DNA from: Anaerolineae bacterium
Lineage (GTDB): Bacteria; Chloroflexota; Anaerolineae; J036; Brachytrichaceae
Assembly: GCA_947476335.1 (NCBI GenBank)
Contig: CANJQH010000032.1
Location: forward strand, 1 to 36,289
Length of the DNA: 36,289 nt
Direction: 5' to 3'
Positions 8,539 to 15,295 of the stretch are shown here, piece by piece (positions within the stretch are counted from its first letter, which is position 1; the number at the start of each line of letters is the position of its first letter). The notes beneath the pieces are model-generated. The model was given only the letters and a program-made list of their open reading frames with translations. It was not told the DNA's origin and ran no database searches. The translations under genes and the position numbers were made by a program.

Positions 8539-8606
8539 AGCAATACGCCCCCTATGCTGCAATGCGGCAAGTATATGGCCTGCAATATGAGAGAAAGAAA
8601 GAAGAA

Positions 8607-8810
8607 AGAGGGTGCATCCGGGTAAAAGCAGATTTCAGCGAAATAACACGGTCCGTCACCCAGACCGATGGTCTGGGCTGGGGCTGCGTCGCGCCTTCAG
8701 CGCTTTTTTGACGGAAGAAAATGAGCGCGCGGCAGACCAGCGGCCAGCCCCGGGTGACGGCGGTGCGACGATGCGTTGTCAAATTTCGCCCCCAGCGGCG
8801 GATGCACTCT
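8607..8810. repeat. Inverted-repeat-bounded segment, possible diverged family C element
   Basis: AGAGGGTGCATCCG at 8607-8620 and CGGATGCACTCT at 8799-8810 are inverted repeats about 204 bp apart. They resemble the GGGTGCATTCGCC ends and 182-bp length of the family C element at 22777-22958, but the interior is different. The interior holds the palindrome CCCAGACCGATGGTCTGGG (8659-8677), also present at 20932-20950, and a GCGC hairpin with six Ts (8691-8709) that could stop plus-strand transcription. No target duplication is visible. Confidence 0.4.
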
Positions 8811-8836
8811 GCTCTTTCGCAGCGAGTAGGCGCGAA

Positions 8837-8842
8837 TATAAT
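8837..8842 (+). promoter_or_regulatory. Possible -10 box for the epimerase operon
   Basis: A perfect TATAAT lies 97 bases upstream of the epimerase start in an otherwise GC-rich stretch. The hexamer at the expected -35 distance (around CTTTCG) is poor, so this is a candidate only. Confidence 0.3.
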
Positions 8843-8938
8843 CCAACGCAGGCCACAAGGTCCGGTTCTCATTACAGTTCGTCCGCTGCAGACGCATCTG
8901 AATGCCATGCGGCGGTATTTTTTTCATAAATCATCAAC

Positions 8939-9967
8939 ATGCGAGTTTTCATCACCGGCGGCGCCGGATTCGTTGGGTGCAATCTTGCACAAAACCGCCT
9001 CGACCGTGGTGATGTCGTCACCGTTTTCGACAATCTGTCCCGTCCGCGCACGCAGCACAATCTGGAGTGGCTGCAAAGCCTGGCGAATTCATCACGCCTG
9101 CATTTTGTGCATGACGACGTACGAAATTTCGAAGGATTACGCGACGCCGTTGCTGCAGCACAGCCCGATTTGATCGTGCACCTGGCCGCCCAGGTGGCCG
9201 TCACCACCAGCGTGCGCAATCCGCGTGAGGATTTTGAAATCAACGCGCTCGGAACCTTCAACGTGCTCGAAGCAGCGCGGGCACAGTCGACGCCCCCCGC
9301 TGTGTTCTACGCAAGCACCAACAAAGTTTACGGTGGCATGGAAGACGTCGTCATCGTTCCCGGCGAAACTCGTTACGCATATCAGGATTTCCCAAACGGT
9401 ATCGACGAAAATCGCCCGCTGGATTTTCACTCGCCCTATGGTTGCTCGAAGGGCGCCGGCGATCAATACGTGCGCGACTACGCGCGCATCTACGGGATGC
9501 GCACCGTCGTCTTCCGCCAGAGCACGATCTACGGGCCACGGCAGTTCGGCGTCGAAGACCAGGGCTGGCTTGCGCATTTCATTATTGCCACAATCACCGG
9601 CAAGCCGCTCACGATTTACGGTGACGGCAAACAGGTGCGCGACATGCTGCATGTGCGCGACCTGATCTCCGCTTACGATCATGCATGGAATTCGCTTGAG
9701 GTCGCAGCAGGTCAGGTCTTCAACGTCGGCGGGGGCATGGCCAACACGATTTCCATCTGGACAGAAACCGGGCCAAGGCTCGAAAAACTGGCGGGGCGGC
9801 CGATTCCGGTTACCTACTCCGAGTGGCGCCCTGGCGATCAGCCAGTTTTCATCAGCGACAACAGCAAGGCAGCGCGCATGCTCGGATGGTCGCCGAAAGT
9901 TTCGCTCGACGAAGGTGTGCCCGAAATATGGAACTGGGTCGCCCAACACAGCGACTTCTTCCGGTAA
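8939..9967 (+). CDS. NAD-dependent epimerase, CDP-paratose 2-epimerase (tyvelose epimerase) type
   Basis: This 342-residue extended-SDR enzyme has the NAD site TGGAGFVG at residues 6-13. The active-site STNKVYG contains Thr127, and the YxxxK pair is Tyr167/Lys171 in SPYGCSKGAGDQY. Sequence blocks RTQHNLEWL, FRQSTIYGPRQFG and TIYGDGKQVRDMLHVRDL match the CDP-paratose 2-epimerase group better than UDP-glucose 4-epimerase. The known reaction interconverts CDP-paratose and CDP-tyvelose, giving a dideoxyhexose for surface glycans. No other CDP-dideoxyhexose genes are in the window, so the substrate could differ. The stop and the next start overlap as TAATG. Confidence 0.87.
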   Translation: MRVFITGGAGFVGCNLAQNRLDRGDVVTVFDNLSRPRTQHNLEWLQSLANSSRLHFVHDDVRNFEGLRDAVAAAQPDLIVHLAAQVAVTTSVRNPREDFEINALGTFNVLEAARAQSTPPAVFYASTNKVYGGMEDVVIVPGETRYAYQDFPNGIDENRPLDFHSPYGCSKGAGDQYVRDYARIYGMRTVVFRQSTIYGPRQFGVEDQGWLAHFIIATITGKPLTIYGDGKQVRDMLHVRDLISAYDHAWNSLEVAAGQVFNVGGGMANTISIWTETGPRLEKLAGRPIPVTYSEWRPGDQPVFISDNSKAARMLGWSPKVSLDEGVPEIWNWVAQHSDFFR

Positions 9968-11181
9968 TGCGAATTCTGCAGATCGTTCATCAGTATCCGC
10001 CGCAGAATATCGGCGGCGTGGAATTGCTGACACACAATCTCGCCGTCGATCTGGCAGAGTACGGACATGACGTCACGGTGCTGACGCGTGCGTCACAGCC
10101 GACGGACACAAAAATTGACGGAGTGCGCGTGCTCGCGTTGCAGGATCATGGGCCTACACGGCGCTTCGTGAATACGTTCAGCGATGCTGCGACCGTACGC
10201 TGGTTCGACGAATTCGTGCGCAGGGAAAAATTCGGCGTCGCACATATCCAGCATTTGATGGGATTCCCGACGCAGATGATCGAATCCATGAAAAATGCGC
10301 GCGTGCCGTTCGTCGTTACGCTGCACGATTACTGGTACGCATGTGCGAATGCGCAGCGCATCACCAATTTCGACGCAAGCGTATGCGACACAGCACAGCC
10401 TGAAAAGTGCGGCCGCTGCGCCGCTGCTCGCGCAAACCTGCCGAAGACGCTCCGCAACATCGCCGGTCCGCTGACAGCACCACTATTTACAGAGCGGCGT
10501 CGACTGCTGCGCCGCGTGTTGCAAAACGCAGCGGATGTCTCGGCTCCATCACACGTCGTTATCGACTGGTTTCACGAACAAGGCGAAGACACATCACGCT
10601 GGCGCGTCATGCCCTACGGCATCGATCTTCCGCAACCCTACTCGCGTCCCAGCGCCGACACCGCCGGACTTCGGGTCACATACATTGGCGGCCTGGCATG
10701 GCAAAAAGGCATACACGTCCTGATTGACGCATTTAATCGAATGCCGCACGATACCCGGTTGACAATCGCCGGCCCGCTCGAAAACTATCCGGAGTACGTG
10801 GCCCAGCTGCGCGCCGCGGCAGTGCACCCCAAAATTACTTTCGTCGGGAAAATCGACCGCAATGCGGTTTGGGAACTGCTATCGAAAACCGATGTATTGA
10901 TCGCTCCCTCGTTGTGGCCAGAGACGTTCATGCTGACCGTACATGAAGCCATCGCTGCCGGGTGTCATGTGATCACTTCGGACCTTGGCGCACAAGCGGA
11001 AGCGGCGCGCGCAGCCGACGAAATGGTCGTTCCCGCCAACGACGCCGATGCGCTGCTGCAGGCAATGCTGCACACTCACCCGGCGCCGCAACAGCCGGCG
11101 TATCGCCAGATCCGCACCGGGCGACACTATGCAGCCGAATACGCGGCATTGTACGAATCCATCACAAACAACCACGCATGA
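9967..11181 (+). CDS. Glycosyltransferase family 4
   Basis: This 404-residue GT4 enzyme begins MRILQIVHQYPPQNIGGVE, the classic first strand and glycine-rich loop. A cysteine-bearing insert follows HDYWYAC near residue 122 (CDTAQPEKCGRC), as in a subgroup of GT4 proteins found beside GT2 genes. The donor domain has YIGGLAWQKGIHVLI and the EX7E motif ETFMLTVHE, then AIAAGCHVITSD. The start at 9967 overlaps the epimerase stop by one base; a longer in-frame opening from 9823 lies wholly inside the epimerase gene and is rejected. Its stop overlaps the next start as ATGA, so it is part of a coupled series. Confidence 0.93.
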   Translation: MRILQIVHQYPPQNIGGVELLTHNLAVDLAEYGHDVTVLTRASQPTDTKIDGVRVLALQDHGPTRRFVNTFSDAATVRWFDEFVRREKFGVAHIQHLMGFPTQMIESMKNARVPFVVTLHDYWYACANAQRITNFDASVCDTAQPEKCGRCAAARANLPKTLRNIAGPLTAPLFTERRRLLRRVLQNAADVSAPSHVVIDWFHEQGEDTSRWRVMPYGIDLPQPYSRPSADTAGLRVTYIGGLAWQKGIHVLIDAFNRMPHDTRLTIAGPLENYPEYVAQLRAAAVHPKITFVGKIDRNAVWELLSKTDVLIAPSLWPETFMLTVHEAIAAGCHVITSDLGAQAEAARAADEMVVPANDADALLQAMLHTHPAPQQPAYRQIRTGRHYAAEYAALYESITNNHA

Positions 11182-12428
11182 AACCGCTCCGGCTCCTGCA
11201 CATATGCGCTGTCTATCCGCCCTTCGTCGGCGGAGCATCGACCTATGTCGCCGAAATCTCACGGCGCTTTGCTGCACAGGGACACTCAGTCACCGTACTC
11301 ACCACGGACATTGCACAAATCGACGCCACCTGGTCGCCCCATGCGCGCCGCATTCCTGTGCTGCGCGAAAATCTCGACGGAGTTCAGGTGGAGAGAATGC
11401 GAATCGGACATCTCCCCGGTGCGCCATTCAGCTTCTACGCGCTGCGACGCCTGATGCCGCTGATCGCGCCCATCGCACCACGCACACTACTGCGCGCCAT
11501 GGGCCGCTGCGTGCCGCTGCTCGTCGATACACAGCGGGTGCGCACACTGCTACGCCAGCCATACGACCTGACGCACATAGTGAATATCACCATGGAGTCA
11601 CCGTTGCTGGCCGCCGCATCCGTCCCCGGGCCGCGCGTGTGCACACCGTTCGTGCATATCGGATCCGACCATGTCCTGCGCAATTACGTTATGCCGCATC
11701 AGATGCAGCTGCTGCATGATTCACAACGTGTATTGGTTCAAACGCCGCGCGAAGGGGCCGCCCTTGCACAGCTCGGCGTAAATCAGAATTCACTTCGCCT
11801 CCTCGGTATGGGAATGAATCCGAGGGAAGCCGAGGAAAGCGACGGTGCGGAATTTCGCAGGCGCCACGGGCTGCCGCCGTCCGTTCCGATCATCGCCTTC
11901 CTCGGCTCGATCACCCGCGACAAAGGAGCGGTTCCCCTACTAGAGGCCATGCAACTTTTATGGCAAGAAAACAATGAGGCCGTGGTGGCTCTGGCCGGCG
12001 AGATTCCAGCGCCTGGCGGCTTCGCACATGCCATCCAGCAGCTTCCCGAAAAATGGCGCTGCAAAGTGGTGCTGCCGGGAGTGCTGCGCGGCCGTGAAAA
12101 ACACGACATGCTCGCAGCCGCTTCCGTATTTGCCATGCCTTCACGCGTCGACTCATTCGGCATTGCCTATCTTGAAGCATGGGCACATGGCTTGCCCGTC
12201 ATCGGCGCCGATGCCGGCGGCGTCCCGGACGTCATCACCCACGAACAGGACGGCTACATCCTCCCCTTCGGCGATGCACAAAACCTGGCTGAGCACATTC
12301 AAATGCTGCTCGCAAATCCTGAACTGGCTGCGACCCTCGGCAACGCCGGAAAACGCAAAATGCTCGACCAATACACATGGGAAAGTATTTTTACGAAAGT
12401 TGAAAGGCAATACGAAGAACTGACATGA
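11178..12428 (+). CDS. Glycosyltransferase family 4
   Basis: This 416-residue GT4 enzyme starts KPLRLLHICAVYPPFVGGAS, with the usual GG-containing loop. The donor domain has AFLGSITRDKGAVPLLEAM and DSFGIAYLE, where Asp replaces the first Glu of the EX7E motif, followed by AWAHGLPVIGADAGGVPDV. The ATG at 11178 overlaps the upstream stop and the TGA at 12426 overlaps the next ATG, so translation is probably coupled both ways. The long frame that starts at 10962 is an overlap artefact. The role is one step of a surface glycan pathway; the linkage is unknown. Confidence 0.93.
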   Translation: MKPLRLLHICAVYPPFVGGASTYVAEISRRFAAQGHSVTVLTTDIAQIDATWSPHARRIPVLRENLDGVQVERMRIGHLPGAPFSFYALRRLMPLIAPIAPRTLLRAMGRCVPLLVDTQRVRTLLRQPYDLTHIVNITMESPLLAAASVPGPRVCTPFVHIGSDHVLRNYVMPHQMQLLHDSQRVLVQTPREGAALAQLGVNQNSLRLLGMGMNPREAEESDGAEFRRRHGLPPSVPIIAFLGSITRDKGAVPLLEAMQLLWQENNEAVVALAGEIPAPGGFAHAIQQLPEKWRCKVVLPGVLRGREKHDMLAAASVFAMPSRVDSFGIAYLEAWAHGLPVIGADAGGVPDVITHEQDGYILPFGDAQNLAEHIQMLLANPELAATLGNAGKRKMLDQYTWESIFTKVERQYEELT

Positions 12429-13609
12429 CGACACGCACGCCACGACGCATCGCCTTCGTCACACCGCGCTACGGGCCGCACATCTTGGGCGGCGCGGAAA
12501 GCCAGATGCGCTACAACGCGGAACGACTGGCGCAGCGCGGGCACCACGTCGAAGTATTCAGCACATCGGTTTCCAATCTGCTCACCTGGGAAAGCGAGGC
12601 CGCCCCGCGGCACGAAGCCATCCATGGAATTCCGGTACATCTGTATCCGGTGCGGTACACAAACCGGGTACGCTTCCGCGAACTGCATCGCCGCATGCAC
12701 GACGGAGATGCGCTGACGAACGACGAGCAGCTCGAATGGCTGCACACCGGCCCGCACAGTGCGCAGCTCTACGCCGACCTGCGCCGCCGCATGAATGACT
12801 TCGACCTCTTCGTTTGCGCGCCGAATCCGTTTCCGCTGGTGCACTACGCAGCCGCGGCCGTGTTGCCACGTACGGCAATCTGGCCATGCCTGCACGATGA
12901 GCTGTACGCACATCTGCTCCCAACGCGCCTGCTCCTGCGTGATGCGTTTTGTATTTTCTACAACACGCAGATCGAACGCGAACTCGCAGAAAACATCGTC
13001 GGCGCGCCGCACCCACGCGCGCACGTCATCGGTTCCGGCGTCGATGAAATCGCCGGCGATCCACTGCGCTTCCGCACGACGTTCGACATTCACAGCCCGT
13101 TCCTGCTCTACGCCGGCCGCATCGAGGCGGGTAAAAATACACCGCTGCTCATCAATTTTTTCGAGCAATACAAAGCGAAGACGCGCAATGATCTCAAGCT
13201 CGTGCTCATCGGTGAAGGACGCTGCTCCAGCACGTCGCCGGATGTGATTCATCTCGGTCATCAGAGCGAACGGACGAAGCGCGACTGCATGGCCGCGGCG
13301 GTGGCACTGTGCCAGCCCTCAGTGCACGAATCACTTTCGTACGTCGTGCTCGAATCATGGCTGGCCGGCGTGCCGGTGCTGGTCCATTCCGACTGCGCCG
13401 TCACACGCAAGCACGTTGTGAAAAGCGGTGGCGGCTTTCATTTCGACAGCATCGAAATTTTTCGCGCCACAATTGCTGCGCTGCTCAGCAGCCCAGCGCT
13501 ACGCACACGCATGGGCGCAAGCGGCCGGCGCTACGTGCGCGCTGAGTACGACTGGAGTGACGTGCTCGACCGACTCGAAAACGCGTTCGACGCATTCATC
13601 GGCTGCTGA
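12425..13609 (+). CDS. Glycosyltransferase family 4, paralogue 2
   Basis: This 394-residue GT4 enzyme is a clear paralogue of the protein at 3917-5095. Both share VTPRYGP.ILGGAES, RLAQRGHHVEVFST, TGPHSA or AGPHSA, NPFPLVHYAAA-like and IWPCLHDE blocks, and the EX7E region ESLSYVVLESWLAGVPVLVH near residue 299. It ends the coupled series and is followed within 150 bases by a family B element and a hairpin terminator. Because the two copies are separated by other transferases, the duplication may have supplied two similar linkages in one glycan; that is inference. Confidence 0.93.
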   Translation: MTTRTPRRIAFVTPRYGPHILGGAESQMRYNAERLAQRGHHVEVFSTSVSNLLTWESEAAPRHEAIHGIPVHLYPVRYTNRVRFRELHRRMHDGDALTNDEQLEWLHTGPHSAQLYADLRRRMNDFDLFVCAPNPFPLVHYAAAAVLPRTAIWPCLHDELYAHLLPTRLLLRDAFCIFYNTQIERELAENIVGAPHPRAHVIGSGVDEIAGDPLRFRTTFDIHSPFLLYAGRIEAGKNTPLLINFFEQYKAKTRNDLKLVLIGEGRCSSTSPDVIHLGHQSERTKRDCMAAAVALCQPSVHESLSYVVLESWLAGVPVLVHSDCAVTRKHVVKSGGGFHFDSIEIFRATIAALLSSPALRTRMGASGRRYVRAEYDWSDVLDRLENAFDAFIGC

Positions 13610-13652
13610 CGGTGGGCAACGCGGTTTTCGGGCAGCGCAAGCGTCGCCCCTA

Positions 13653-13748
13653 CTAAGTTCCTGTCCATAAGTTTTGTCCGGCAGATTCGCCTCCCCCGCA
13701 AAGCGGGGGAGGCGAATCTGCCGCCAGAACTTTTGGCGACTCACTTAG
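13653..13748 (+). mobile_element. Family B 96-bp palindromic element
   Basis: This reference-orientation copy runs CTAAGTTCCTGTCC to GGCGACTCACTTAG, with the central stem CCTCCCCCGC / GCGGGGGAGG around AAA. It sits 44 bases after the last glycosyltransferase. No flanking duplication is visible. Confidence 0.9.
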
Positions 13749-13757
13749 GACTGCGTC

Positions 13758-13775
13758 GCGCCTTTGGCGCTTTTT
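13758..13775 (+). terminator. Rho-independent terminator after the glycosyltransferase operon
   Basis: GCGCC-TTT-GGCGC followed directly by TTTTT. The 5-bp all-GC stem is short but the U-run is well placed. A related hairpin (GCGTCGCGCCTTCAGCGCTTTTTT) occurs at 8686-8709, so this is part of a dispersed repeat that may serve as a mobile terminator. Confidence 0.55.
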
Positions 13776-13781
13776 CAGCCT

Positions 13782-13810
13782 TGAAAGGGCGTACTTCGAT
13801 TCAGCCAGGG
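13782..13810 (+). repeat. Dispersed repeat D, copy 1
   Basis: TGAAAGGGCG, three bases, then CTTCGATTCAGCCAGGG. The pattern recurs with changes at 21591-21620. It lies just after the terminator in the spacer before the M24 peptidase gene. Confidence 0.45.
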
Positions 13811-13940
13811 TTTGTGCTGAAGGCGCGGCCCTGGCAACGGCATGGCGCCCATATCAGGATGTTGAGTGGGGACCCGCAAGTTTTTCCTGGACGCACTACT
13901 AGCGGAATTCGCCACACTACTTCTATACTTCCTGCGCACC

Positions 13941-15182
13941 ATGAAATCTGATCTTCCCCGCCTCATGCAGGAACGCAACCTCGACGCCGCCGTCATCTTC
14001 GGCGTCGACGGGCTCGGCGCGGCCAACACCGCGTTCACCTATTTCGTCGGCGATGCGCACGTCAGCTCCGGCTACGTCGTGTTGCAGCGCGACGGCGCAC
14101 AGCTGCGCCAGACGCTCGTGCACCGCGGCATGGAGCGCGAAGAAGCCGCCAAGGCCGGCATGCCGCTGGTGAATTACGAACACTACCGGATGCCCGACAT
14201 CATCAAGTCGCTCCGCGGCGACCGGCGCGCGGCGCAGGTCGAACTGCTGCGGCGCTTGTTCGGCGACCTCGGCGTAGCCGGCCGCGTCGGCTTCTACGGC
14301 GCCGATTCCGTCGGCCGCTCATTCAACCTGCTCAATGACCTGTCGCGCGCGGAGGTGTGCGAAGTCGTCGTTGAGTCGGAGAATGACCTGCTCACCGCGG
14401 CGCGCCGCACGAAGGACGCACACGAAGCCGGGCTGATTCGGCAGTCGGTACGGCTGACGGAAAACGTCATCGGCGCTACGCGCGATTTCCTGCGTGCACA
14501 GCGCGTCGTTGACGGCGCGCTGGTGAAAGCCGACGGTGTGCCGCTCACCATCGGCGATGCCAAAGCGTTCATCCGCCGCAGCGCACTCGACGCCGGGCTG
14601 AATTACCACGACTGCATTTTTTCAACCGGGCGCGACTCGGCCATCGGCCACAGCATCGGCACGCCGAGCGACGTCATTCGCCAGGGGAAGACGATCGTGT
14701 TTGATATCTACCCGCCCGGCCCCGGCGGCTACTATGCCGACATCACGCGCACGTGGTGCGTAGGCTACGCGCCTGATCACGTACAGCAGGCTTATGAAAC
14801 TGTGATGCACGTGCACAACGCCGCCGAGCACGCATTCGTCGTCGGCAAGCTCACACACGATGTGCAGGAGATGGCCTGCGATATGTTCGAAGCGGCGGGC
14901 CATGCCACCAACCGCAGCAACTTCGGCTCGGTCAGCGGCTATTACCACGGCCTCGGCCACGGCTTCGGCCTCGACGTGCACGAGGCGCCGTACATGGCGC
15001 TGCGCGGCACGCGCCCGGATGAATTCTTCGAACGCGGCACCATCATCTGCAACGAGCCCGGCCTCTATTACCCGGATGATTCGCGCGGCGGCTGGGGCGT
15101 GCGCGTCGAAGACGATTACTGGTGCGACGAGAACGGCACGTTCGTGCGCCTGTCGGAGTTCGACAGAACACTGGTCATTTAG
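13941..15182 (+). CDS. M24 family metallopeptidase (Xaa-Pro aminopeptidase/dipeptidase type)
   Basis: This 413-residue cytoplasmic enzyme has a creatinase-like N-terminal domain and a pita-bread catalytic domain. All five expected metal ligands are visible: Asp255 (VFDIYPPG), Asp267 (YADITRTW), His340 (GLGHGFGLDVHEAP), Glu372 (ICNEPG) and Glu390 (VRVEDDY). The known reaction is removal of an N-terminal residue or dipeptide next to proline using two metal ions. The ATG at 13941 fits the usual start of the N-terminal domain; upstream codons in frame lie in repeat-rich spacer. It stands between the glycosyltransferase island and a glycoside hydrolase, with no clear pathway link. The exact peptide substrate is not predictable. 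Confidence 0.92.
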   Translation: MKSDLPRLMQERNLDAAVIFGVDGLGAANTAFTYFVGDAHVSSGYVVLQRDGAQLRQTLVHRGMEREEAAKAGMPLVNYEHYRMPDIIKSLRGDRRAAQVELLRRLFGDLGVAGRVGFYGADSVGRSFNLLNDLSRAEVCEVVVESENDLLTAARRTKDAHEAGLIRQSVRLTENVIGATRDFLRAQRVVDGALVKADGVPLTIGDAKAFIRRSALDAGLNYHDCIFSTGRDSAIGHSIGTPSDVIRQGKTIVFDIYPPGPGGYYADITRTWCVGYAPDHVQQAYETVMHVHNAAEHAFVVGKLTHDVQEMACDMFEAAGHATNRSNFGSVSGYYHGLGHGFGLDVHEAPYMALRGTRPDEFFERGTIICNEPGLYYPDDSRGGWGVRVEDDYWCDENGTFVRLSEFDRTLVI

Positions 15183-15183
15183 G

Positions 15184-15295
15184 AATTTCAGATTTCAGAT
15201 TTCAGATTTTCTAATTCAATCTGAAATCTGAAATCTCAAATCTCAAATCTGAAATCTGAAATCTCAAATCTCAAATAGAAAATCTCAAATAGAAA
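15184..15295. repeat. AATCTGAAATCTC-type repeats with an 18-bp perfect hairpin
   Basis: Short 7-bp-like units (TTCAGAT, then ATCTGAA and ATCTCAA) fill the whole gap between the peptidase and the glycoside hydrolase. GATTTCAGATTTCAGATT at 15191-15208 pairs perfectly with 15218-15235 over a 9-base loop, so transcripts would fold into a long AT-rich stem. The repeats run to the ATG of the next gene, leaving no Shine-Dalgarno sequence. Similar units occur at 33164-33178. Confidence 0.85.

Noticed and set aside
9137-10033. 298-codon minus-strand frame opposite the epimerase
   Set aside because: It mirrors a clearly conserved SDR gene and shows no domain or ribosome site.
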